In this document: positions 1 to 6,443 of the stretch, one piece after another | Layout of the letters: each line of letters opens with the position of its first letter | How positions within the stretch are numbered: position 1 is the first letter of the stretch | DNA from: Fidelibacterota bacterium | GTDB lineage: Bacteria; Fidelibacterota; UBA2242; JAFGTP01 | Assembly (NCBI GenBank): GCA_021734005.1 | Contig: JAIPJV010000055.1 | Coordinates: 1 to 9,842, forward strand | Length of the DNA: 9,842 nucleotides | Direction: 5' to 3' | The notes under the pieces: generated by a model | Told to the model about the DNA's origin: nothing | The model's input: the letters and a program-made list of their open reading frames with translations, nothing else | The model's database searches: none | Program-made: the position numbers and the translations under genes

Positions 1-3000
1 AAGGTGCTTCACCCGGCAGGAAAAATTCGATAATGGTGCAGGATTATGACTTGAAAATTGTTTATGATAGTCTGCGGGTATTCCCTGACCATGTCTTTGC
101 AGGCGATTCTGTTTTTGCTGAATTTGTAGTGAAAAATTCTGGTCTTGAACCTCTGGACAGCCTTACAGTTGAACTCCGTTACCATCAAATTCCGGATTCC
201 TTGAGCCTGCAAGAGCCTATTGTAACAAAAAAATATATTGATACACTTTTTTCTGGCGCCATTATAAAGGATACTCTTGCCTGGGAATTGAAGACTGGTG
301 GAAGTGGATATCTGCAAATCTCTATCCTTTCTCCTCAAGATCAGAACAATCAAAACGACCAGGTCATCCGCCAGGTTGTAGCAGGTTATCCTGCCAAATC
401 TGTTTTGATCAATGAAATTATGTACAATCCGGTTTCTGGATCACCGGAATGGTTTGAAATTCGTAATGTAAGCGATACGACAGTAAATATGTCGGACTGG
501 CTGTTTAAGGATTCCCAAAACAGTCTCAATTATATAACCCGGCAAATTGCCTTCCTGGATTCAGGAGAATATATGGTAATCAGTGCTGACGCATCATTCC
601 TGGATGAATATCCTGATTTTTCCGGAAAGTTGATGATCGCCAGCACATTTCCCACTTTGAATAATAGTGAGGATTCTCTGGCTCTGATCGGGCCTGATGG
701 CAATTATATTGATTCTCTGCTCTATACAAGTGAATGGGGGCTTGATAAAGGCCGATCAATAGAGAGACACAGCCCGGAAAAGTATTCCAATTCTGCTGAT
801 AATTGGTCATTGTCCAAAGCAGAGCAGGGGGCAACTCCCGGATATATGAATTCAGTAGCCATGCAACGCCACGATCTAACTATCGACTCAGTCTGGATTG
901 ATAATAGTCCTGTTCTTGATCAGGATACAGCCCGGGTCAAAGTGCGGGTTTACAATTCGGGTATTGAAAGTATTTCCGATTATAAAGTTTTGATCAATCT
1001 CTATCAAACCGATTCTCTATCAGACTGTATCTATCAGAACGAAATTGAGCAAAATATTAGTGTAGAATCAGAATCCTCAGCAGTGGCCGAATTCCAAATC
1101 TCTGGCATTCCCGGAGGTATTCATTATTATACAGCTTCTGTGATTCATGATCTAGATCAATCGCTGGACAATAATAGCTATTCAGGAAAACTGGCCATAG
1201 GTTATCAAAAGTCAGCAGTAGTCATTAATGAGATTATGTATGCGCCTGCTTCTGGTGAAGCCGAATGGGTCGAGCTTTTCAACGCAACTAAAACCACTGT
1301 CAATTTGCAGGACTGGAGTTTCAGTGATGCAACAAAAAGTTGGGCTGAAATTACTGATTCTGCTTACACACTTGAGCCTGGAGATTATGCTGTGCTGGCG
1401 TCAAATTCTGAATTCTTTCAGACCTATCCTGATTTTGATGGCCGGGTGATTCTATCTGCTGAATTCCCTTCTCTAAATAATACTTCGGATAATATTCTAA
1501 TTCGTGATGCTGTTGAACATCGTCTGGATCATATTATTTATAAAAGTGACTGGGGCGGAGCAGAGAGTATATCTCTGGAGCGTAGAAATCCCTATGTTGA
1601 AGCCTTGAATGAAAGTAACTGGGGCAGCTCTCAGGATTCGCTGGGCGCTACTCCCGGGCGGGACAATTCCATATTAAAATTTGACTATGACCTTGCTCTT
1701 GATAAAGAAGGCTTTCAGTTCAATCAAAAGAACGTGGAGTCCGGTCAGCTGTTAAATTTTCAAGTTAAAGTCGACAATAAGGGCATCAATCCTTCGACAA
1801 TTTATGATATTGTTATGTATAAAGATGAAAACAGAGATAGCCTGCCCTGTGAAGAAGAAAAGGTCTGGGAATTGCGGAATATTCCTGCTTTGCAACCTGA
1901 TTCCAGCCGCATTGTGGATGGAAAAATCTTCAGCGGAGAATCGGGCAAAGACCATTACATTGTTATCGTAAAGGCAGAAAAAGATTACAACCCTCATAAT
2001 AATCGTCTGGATACAGATTTGAATGTCAGCTATCCAGCTCGGTCACTCGTACTCAATGAATTCATGACCAATCCGGGTGACAATCAGGTTGAGTTTGTAG
2101 AATTTTATAACCGCTCTTCCCAAACTATAAATATCATTGATTGGATTTTTCAGAATGGCTGGTTTGGCTGGAAAATTGATAAAGAGGTTGAGGTGGAACC
2201 TGGCGAATACTTGATAATGGCGGGCGACAGTGCCTTTTACGATTATTTTGGATCGGCTGACATGAATATACTTGTTTCCTCAGACTTTCCTCGCTTGACC
2301 AATGTCTCTGATACGCTCGGTTTTATTGATCTGGCGGGAAAAACCATTGACTCTCTCTTTTATGATGAAAGCTGGGATATGAAACGCGGGATTTCTATGG
2401 AGAAATATCTGCCTGAATATAATTCTGCTGATCCCAATTCCTGGAAAAAATCTGTAGCAGATAAAGGCGCTACTCCCGGTCATTTCAACAGTATTTCACC
2501 TCTGGAATACGATCTGGGAATCGATAGTCTGGTCTATACAGAAGCTGGAGATACAAATGATACTTTTCCAGCCACATTTACATTTATCAATCAGGGCCGT
2601 AAACAGGTTGAAGGTGCCAAATTGCGAATCACAGATTCTCTGGATAATGTTATTCGGGAAGCTGATATTCCTTCCATTCAGACAGGTCAAAGCAAACAGA
2701 TTGATCTTGGTCTGGGCCCCTTTAAAAGAGGATATACACATCTCCAGGCTTCGATTGTATGGCAACCGGATCTCAATAGAAATAATAATTATCGTCAATT
2801 TGAGATCTATGTCTCCTATCTGCCTGGCGAATTGGTAATCTCAGAATTTATGGCTATTCCTTTTACAACTTATGAGGAAGGTACACCGATCACTGAATTT
2901 GTAGAGATCTACAATTTTACCAGCAGTCCCGTTGATCTATCTGGGTGGAGTATTACTGATGCCAATACTGCTGAGCGGCATAAGTTACCCAAAAACTGGA

Positions 3001-3647
3001 ATATTGCCGGGAAAGGATATTTTGCCATTGCTGAAGATAGTTCGATAATGGAATATCCAACAATTCAGAATTCAAATTTTGGTGTGCTGAATGATTTTCC
3101 TAATTTAAATAATGATGAAGATCGCATTCTTCTTATTGATCCCCGTGGTCAGGTCATCGACAGTCTTGAATACTTCGCCACCTGGAATCTTGAAGAAGGC
3201 ATTTCTCAGGAGAAAGTATTTTTGGAAAACCCCAGTTTGTCTAACAATTGGCGTTCATCTACTGCCAAAAAAGGTGGAACTCCGGGTTATGAAAACAGTG
3301 TCAGAGTTAATAACCTGGCCAAAAAACCCGGGTTTCGAGCCGAACCAGAGGCCTTTAGTCCGGATGGAGATGGCGTCGATGATAAAATTGGATTTTATTA
3401 TCGGCTCTCTTTTGCTTCTGCCAATGTAACCCTAACAATCTATGACCTAACTGGCAGAATGATCGCCCAGCCTGCCTATCGCCTGGAATCTTCAAAAGAG
3501 GGAGTTATCCACTGGAATGGTGACAGCAAATTTGGTGGCAAGGCCCGGGTAGGACGATACATTGCTCGAATAAGAGCTGTAGATACTGAAACCAGAGACA
3601 AAGAGGGCTACATCACAACTTTTGTGATTGCCAAACGTAGCCACTAA
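1..3647 (+). CDS. Giant lamin-tail / CARDB-like repeat surface protein with FlgD/CHU_C-like C-terminus (5' partial)
   Basis: The reading frame is open from the window edge (first whole codon at 3). Codons before the ATG at 33 encode GASPGRKNS, the same closing motif that ends every later module, so that ATG is internal and the gene begins upstream. Visible modules alternate. CARDB/Ig-like stretches lie near 45-385, 867-1200, 1680-2030 and 2499-2822. Lamin-tail domains (LTD) lie near 393-857, 1209-1673, 2034-2492 and 2826-3302, each opening with a motif like VLINEIMYNP (last copy LVISEFMAIP), with an EW/EF-x-E core, and closing with G(A/G)TPGxxNS. The end (about 3345-3644) has FSPDGDGVDD, which resembles Ca-binding or CHU_C starts, and a WNGDSKFGGKARVGRY stretch typical of FlgD-type Ig domains. 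No membrane helix is visible. By family knowledge such proteins are exported, and the terminal domain may serve sorting or anchoring (inference). Ligand and any upstream enzymatic domain are unknown. The stop is TAA. Confidence 0.88.
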   Translation, partial: GASPGRKNSIMVQDYDLKIVYDSLRVFPDHVFAGDSVFAEFVVKNSGLEPLDSLTVELRYHQIPDSLSLQEPIVTKKYIDTLFSGAIIKDTLAWELKTGGSGYLQISILSPQDQNNQNDQVIRQVVAGYPAKSVLINEIMYNPVSGSPEWFEIRNVSDTTVNMSDWLFKDSQNSLNYITRQIAFLDSGEYMVISADASFLDEYPDFSGKLMIASTFPTLNNSEDSLALIGPDGNYIDSLLYTSEWGLDKGRSIERHSPEKYSNSADNWSLSKAEQGATPGYMNSVAMQRHDLTIDSVWIDNSPVLDQDTARVKVRVYNSGIESISDYKVLINLYQTDSLSDCIYQNEIEQNISVESESSAVAEFQISGIPGGIHYYTASVIHDLDQSLDNNSYSGKLAIGYQKSAVVINEIMYAPASGEAEWVELFNATKTTVNLQDWSFSDATKSWAEITDSAYTLEPGDYAVLASNSEFFQTYPDFDGRVILSAEFPSLNNTSDNILIRDAVEHRLDHIIYKSDWGGAESISLERRNPYVEALNESNWGSSQDSLGATPGRDNSILKFDYDLALDKEGFQFNQKNVESGQLLNFQVKVDNKGINPSTIYDIVMYKDENRDSLPCEEEKVWELRNIPALQPDSSRIVDGKIFSGESGKDHYIVIVKAEKDYNPHNNRLDTDLNVSYPARSLVLNEFMTNPGDNQVEFVEFYNRSSQTINIIDWIFQNGWFGWKIDKEVEVEPGEYLIMAGDSAFYDYFGSADMNILVSSDFPRLTNVSDTLGFIDLAGKTIDSLFYDESWDMKRGISMEKYLPEYNSADPNSWKKSVADKGATPGHFNSISPLEYDLGIDSLVYTEAGDTNDTFPATFTFINQGRKQVEGAKLRITDSLDNVIREADIPSIQTGQSKQIDLGLGPFKRGYTHLQASIVWQPDLNRNNNYRQFEIYVSYLPGELVISEFMAIPFTTYEEGTPITEFVEIYNFTSSPVDLSGWSITDANTAERHKLPKNWNIAGKGYFAIAEDSSIMEYPTIQNSNFGVLNDFPNLNNDEDRILLIDPRGQVIDSLEYFATWNLEEGISQEKVFLENPSLSNNWRSSTAKKGGTPGYENSVRVNNLAKKPGFRAEPEAFSPDGDGVDDKIGFYYRLSFASANVTLTIYDLTGRMIAQPAYRLESSKEGVIHWNGDSKFGGKARVGRYIARIRAVDTETRDKEGYITTFVIAKRSH

Positions 3648-3661
3648 AGAACTAACTATCT

Positions 3662-3690
3662 TGCCGTTTAAGTAAATGGTACTATTTTTT
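3662..3690 (+). terminator. Weak intrinsic terminator of the LTD-repeat gene
   Basis: An 8-bp stem (3662-3669 with 3674-3681) includes two G-U pairs and has an AAGT loop. It lies 14 nt after the stop and is followed closely by a run of six T (3685-3690). It sits in the 34-bp convergent gap and runs into the last codons of the minus-strand gene. The stem is AT-rich, so efficiency is uncertain. No matching T-run exists on the other strand, so it is not clearly bidirectional. Confidence 0.45.
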
Positions 3691-4902
3691 ATACTTCTGA
3701 AAAAATTGTTTGATTTTGCGGAATCGGTGCAAAATTTTCGCCCAGATTTTACCCATCTGCTTTTTGATAGTGACCATAACAGGAATTTGAGGTTTGGCTG
3801 GTTTAATGTTACTATCAACCAGGTCAAAATCAATCCCGTCTTTAACCCGTTCTCGAATCTCTTCTATCTTACTACTATCTTCAGCCCGGGTCTTTATAGA
3901 AATTGAAGACAATTCTGAGATAACTGTGAAAGTCTCTCCACCTTCCCAGAGCACATTAACATCGTGGTTGATCAGTGTCCGCACTGCTCCCTTGGAGGGC
4001 CGGTGCTTCCCGGAAAACAGCACAGTATGAATTCGCAGGTCTTTGGATTGAGTAAAGTTGACTAAATTTGGTATGGCCATAATAAGATCAAGACGCACAG
4101 CCGGAAATACCAGCAGAATATTACCACTCTTTTCCTGCATGAATTCCATAAACTCAGCAGTTGTAGAAGCACCCACAACAAAATTATCTATGACCGTTTT
4201 TCTTTCTCCTGTTTCATGGATGATCTCCGGCTCAATTTCTTCAATAACCTGCCCCAGAGTGGGATTACTTAAAATAGGTGAGTAGGGAATCAGACCATAA
4301 TAGTGCAAGTTTTTTGAGTCGCAATATTTTTTGATATAATGTTCAACTTTTGAGGCTTTACTTTCCAGAACTTTGTTGACAATTACCCCGCTTACCTGCA
4401 GGCCAGAAGCTTCAAAAAAAGTACGATTGAGTTCGAGTTTGTCAATAGAACTGCCAATGCCACCGTCAACTACGAGCACTATCTGAGCATTTAAAAGACG
4501 GGCCACTTCAGCGTTGGATTTGTCAAGAACCGAGCCTACACCTGAGTGACCTGTCCCTTCTATGATAACATAATCTTTATCCTCAGCAACGGCCTGATAT
4601 CCACTGATAATTTTTGATTTTAAATCAGGCCGGATCATTTTGGATAGATATTCTTCAGTGAATCCTTTTTTGACTACAATAGGATTCATATCACGGGGGT
4701 CTTCGGGCAGGTCAAATATTTTTTTCATCAGAACAACATCTTCCTCTACCCGGCCCCACGGAGAATCAATCCAGCGCTGACCAAGAGGCTTCATGAAACC
4801 AACTTCATAACCGGCTTCCCGGTATTTGTCGATAAGGGCGAAAGAGATTGTCGATTTACCTATATCCTTGCCTGTTGCTGCGATAAATATATTTTTTGGC
4901 AT
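3682..4902 (-). CDS. BioD-like P-loop / DRTGG-domain protein (phosphotransacetylase N-terminal-like)
   Basis: A 406-residue cytoplasmic protein. Residues 1-215 form a BioD/Pta-N-like P-loop domain: ATGKDIGKST (9-18) is the deviant Walker A, MKPLGQR lies at 37-43, IEGTGHSGVGS (114-124) is the Walker B/switch region, and VSGVIVNKV (170-178) is the family's GVIxNK strand. Residues about 215-330 match the DRTGG domain found between the P-loop and catalytic parts of long Pta enzymes. The phosphotransacetylase catalytic domain is absent, so acetyl-transfer activity is not expected; members of this group have no settled function. The eponymous signature is altered: FPAVRLDL (265-272) stands where a TGGDRxDI-like string is usual. 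After about residue 370 comes a basic, aromatic tail (for example RFRKIKQFFQKYKK) that looks like an added amphipathic helix. The start at 4902 is chosen over an ATG at 4941 because AAGGA (4910-4914) lies 7 nt upstream and the longer form would overlap yggS. Second gene of the yggS operon. Confidence 0.85.
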   Translation of the reverse strand: MPKNIFIAATGKDIGKSTISFALIDKYREAGYEVGFMKPLGQRWIDSPWGRVEEDVVLMKKIFDLPEDPRDMNPIVVKKGFTEEYLSKMIRPDLKSKIISGYQAVAEDKDYVIIEGTGHSGVGSVLDKSNAEVARLLNAQIVLVVDGGIGSSIDKLELNRTFFEASGLQVSGVIVNKVLESKASKVEHYIKKYCDSKNLHYYGLIPYSPILSNPTLGQVIEEIEPEIIHETGERKTVIDNFVVGASTTAEFMEFMQEKSGNILLVFPAVRLDLIMAIPNLVNFTQSKDLRIHTVLFSGKHRPSKGAVRTLINHDVNVLWEGGETFTVISELSSISIKTRAEDSSKIEEIRERVKDGIDFDLVDSNIKPAKPQIPVMVTIKKQMGKIWAKILHRFRKIKQFFQKYKK

Positions 4903-4909
4903 GTATTTT

Positions 4910-4914
4910 TCCTT
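4910..4914 (-). promoter_or_regulatory. Ribosome binding site fixing the start of the DRTGG gene
   Basis: AAGGA on the minus strand, 7 nt before the ATG ending at 4902, inside the 16-nt gap after the yggS stop. The in-frame upstream ATG at 4941 has no such site, and its 13 extra residues do not resemble the family, which normally begins just before the P-loop strand. Confidence 0.7.
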
Positions 4915-4918
4915 ATTG

Positions 4919-5599
4919 TCAGGAGTAATCCCGCGGCCCATAAATGGCCGTTCCCGGGCGAATCATATTGCCGCCTTCTTCTATGGCTATTTTGTAGCTA
5001 TTGGAAATACCCATGGATAATGTTTTTATATCAGAGTTAGGGAGTTCAGTTCCCTGTAAATTGTCGTAAAAATTTTTCATCTTTTTGAAATAGGGACGTA
5101 TTTCAGCGGGGTCTTTTCCATAAGGCTCTATTGTCATTAAGCCTTCCAGATGGAGGTGCTCTAGCTCGTCAATATATTTTGCTAATTCTGCAATCTTATC
5201 AAAATCGGGCTCAATACCAAATTTGGACTCTTCATTTCCAATATTGACTTCAATCAGAACTGAGATAGACTCCCGGTTAGCCTTGGGAACTCGTTTGTTA
5301 ATTGCCCGGGCTTTCTTCTTCGATTCTACAGTTTGAATACAGGAACAATACCGCAAAGCCTTATTGATCTTATTTGTCTGAAGATGGCCGATCATATGCC
5401 ATTCCAGATCAGTGGTAAGGTCTTCAAGGGCAGTGTAGCGATCTTGCAGTTCCTGAATGTAATTTTCTCCAATTATGCTGACGCCGACCTCTACTGTCTC
5501 TCGAATCTCTTCGGCAGTTCGAGTCTTGGCAGCTGCCAGAATGCGAACATGATTGGGGATCTCATTCCTGATCTTGTTTATATTTTGGGTAATGGACAT
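4919..5599 (-). CDS. yggS: YggS/PLPBP-family pyridoxal-phosphate homeostasis protein
   Basis: 226 residues, the normal length for this family of single-domain alanine-racemase-fold (type III) PLP proteins. They bind PLP but have no demonstrated catalytic activity and buffer vitamin B6 and amino-acid pools in the cytoplasm. Visible family motifs: VRILAAAKTR with the PLP-lysine K25; IGENYIQE (43-50); WHMIGHLQTNK (67-77); QTVES (89-93); EVNIGNEESKFG (117-128); GLMTI (153-157); LSMGISNSYKIAIEEG (194-209), where SNSY replaces the commoner S-x-D-[FY]; and the phosphate-cradle end NMIRPGTAIYG. The start is supported by AAGGAG at 5610-5615, 10 nt upstream. It is the promoter-proximal gene of a pair with the DRTGG gene and is divergent from glnN across an 844-bp spacer. 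In cyanobacteria the orthologue PipY is encoded with the nitrogen regulator PipX, so proximity to nitrogen genes has a precedent, though it proves nothing here. Confidence 0.96.
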   Translation of the reverse strand: MSITQNINKIRNEIPNHVRILAAAKTRTAEEIRETVEVGVSIIGENYIQELQDRYTALEDLTTDLEWHMIGHLQTNKINKALRYCSCIQTVESKKKARAINKRVPKANRESISVLIEVNIGNEESKFGIEPDFDKIAELAKYIDELEHLHLEGLMTIEPYGKDPAEIRPYFKKMKNFYDNLQGTELPNSDIKTLSMGISNSYKIAIEEGGNMIRPGTAIYGPRDYS

Positions 5600-5690
5600 T
5601 AGGCTGAAACTCCTTTTTTAAGTAATCCAACTTGACTAAATTTATTATGAAACACTGACAAATAAAAAATTTAAAAAGCATTTTAGCAGC

Positions 5691-5706
5691 ATTACAAAAA
5701 TGTAAT
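5691..5706. promoter_or_regulatory. Perfect inverted repeat upstream of yggS (candidate operator, copy 1)
   Basis: ATTACA-AAAA-TGTAAT: 6-bp perfect arms around AAAA, with its nearest edge 92 bp upstream of the yggS ATG. It shares the 13-mer TTACAAAAATGTA exactly with copy 3 near glnN, and the core ACAAAAATGT with copy 2, all in the same orientation. It could be a transcription-factor site; the protein is unknown. Confidence 0.5.
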
Positions 5707-6141
5707 ATATGTGGCTTATATTTCAAAATTGTAGTAGAATATATCGGGCTCGAGGAGGATAAGCCGCCAAACTGGAATATTAATAATCTTGGTTACTCCT
5801 GTATAAATATTTGATACTGAAGAATGAAATCTTGAATTATTTTGTTGAGTGATATTTGGATTAATTGTGCTATTGGCATTTTTTAGGTTTTTATTTAACA
5901 AATTCCCCTTAGAAAATGTGAATTTAATTTTGCAGCATATTTTCTTATAAAGATATTTGTTATTCAAATCAGACATGTTATAAACGGGCTTAAAAGGCCT
6001 TGTAAAAGAACTATACCATTAAAAAAAATAGGGAAGTTTTCTGATTCAAAAAAAATGCATCCAAAATTTTATCCCCCTTTTTTTGTCTAATAAATACTAA
6101 TGGTGTTCTTGAACTAATTCTTATAAACCATCCTCACCCTT

Positions 6142-6190
6142 TCCACTCATCCATCCATGAAATCCATTAATCCACAGGTCCAATTATCCA
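6142..6190. repeat. TCCA tract with 8-bp periodicity (TGGA repeats on the minus strand)
   Basis: Seven TCCA tetramers start at 6142, 6150, 6154, 6163, 6171, 6179 and 6187. The last four are spaced exactly 8 bp apart. Bases between them are not conserved, so this is a spaced-tetramer array and not a simple microsatellite. On the minus strand it reads as closely spaced GGA motifs. Its role is unknown. Confidence 0.5.
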
Positions 6191-6245
6191 ATCTCAAGCA
6201 TTTTTCGCCACCTGAATTTTGACCTGTTACCGCGAGAACAATTTG

Positions 6246-6259
6246 CCACAAAAATGTGG
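6246..6259. promoter_or_regulatory. Inverted repeat upstream of glnN (candidate activator site, copy 2)
   Basis: CCACA-AAAA-TGTGG with 5-bp perfect arms, centred near -162 relative to the start site predicted from the sigma-54 promoter. With copy 3 it forms an 18-bp direct repeat (6248-6265 and 6277-6294, 16 of 18 identical, offset 29 bp) that also includes a trailing ATAGA. The distance suits an enhancer site for a sigma-54 activator. Confidence 0.55.
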
Positions 6260-6275
6260 AATAGATAATGAATGT

Positions 6276-6287
6276 TACAAAAATGTA
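6276..6287. promoter_or_regulatory. Inverted repeat upstream of glnN (candidate activator site, copy 3)
   Basis: TACA-AAAA-TGTA with 4-bp perfect arms, centred near -133 relative to the predicted glnN start site. It is the second member of the tandem pair with copy 2. It does not resemble the classical enteric NtrC site (TGCAC...GGTGCA), so if an activator binds here its specificity differs. Confidence 0.55.
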
Positions 6288-6388
6288 GGATAGAAAACTG
6301 ACAGCTTTTGACCATTATCAAAAAAAATATTTTGTAATACTCTATAAAACAATACAATATGAAAAAAAATCAATTAATGTAAAATTAC

Positions 6389-6404
6389 TGGCACAATCAT
6401 TGAA
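6389..6404 (+). promoter_or_regulatory. Sigma-54 (-24/-12) promoter of glnN
   Basis: TGGCAC-AATCA-TTGAA. The -24 element TGGCAC is a perfect match, and the -12 element has TTGA instead of the usual TTGC. Spacing between the GG (6390-6391) and the -12 G/A (6402-6403) is exactly the required 10 bp. The predicted transcription start is near 6415, leaving a 29-nt leader with a GGAAAG ribosome site at 6436-6441. Sigma-54 control of glutamine synthetase is classical, but a type III enzyme is less often described this way. Transcription would require an AAA+ enhancer-binding protein encoded elsewhere. Confidence 0.8.
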
Positions 6405-6443
6405 ACTACATGTGAGCGTTAATCAAAAAATGAAAGGAAAGTA

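Larger units (their letters stand above)
5600..6443. other. 844-bp AT-rich divergent regulatory spacer (yggS / glnN)
   Basis: No credible protein gene was found. The one minus-strand frame of 86 codons (5716-5976) lacks a ribosome site and has low-complexity Asn/Lys/Ile-rich content. The spacer holds three ACAAAAATGT-centred inverted repeats (5691-5706, 6246-6259, 6276-6287), a TCCA tract (6142-6190), a 7-bp perfect inverted repeat with a 40-nt loop (6174-6180 with 6221-6227), an A8-TA-GGG / CCCCC-T7 pairing (6021-6033 with 6073-6084) that is a poor terminator candidate for a minus-strand transcript, and the sigma-54 promoter of glnN (6389-6404). No clear sigma-70 promoter for yggS was found. 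About 5710-6130 otherwise shows no structure I can name. Confidence 0.7.

Noticed and set aside
33..35. ATG at 33 as the start of the large repeat protein
   Set aside because: The frame is open to the window edge and the preceding codons encode GASPGRKNS, the module-ending motif seen four more times, so the ATG is internal.
4903..4941. Upstream ATG giving a 419-residue DRTGG protein
   Set aside because: It would overlap the end of yggS, lacks a ribosome site and adds 13 residues not typical of the family. The ATG at 4902 has AAGGA 7 nt upstream.
5600..5740. Sigma-70 or sigma-54 promoter for yggS on the minus strand
   Set aside because: Several -10-like AT strings exist (for example near 5643-5648), but none has a matching -35 at 16-18 bp, and no -24/-12 pair was found.
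5716..5976. 86-codon minus-strand frame in the spacer
   Set aside because: No Shine-Dalgarno sequence, composition dominated by Asn, Lys, Ile and Ser as expected from AT-rich noncoding DNA, and no recognisable domain.
6021..6084. A8-TA-GGG ... CCCCC-T7 as a terminator
   Set aside because: Only three G-C pairs beside A/T tracts with an internal mismatch and a loop of about 40 nt. Not strong enough to call alone, though kept as a weak element of the small-RNA idea.
6142..6190. CRISPR-like or microsatellite array
   Set aside because: The repeated unit is only four bases with variable intervening bases. No repeat-spacer structure and no cas genes.
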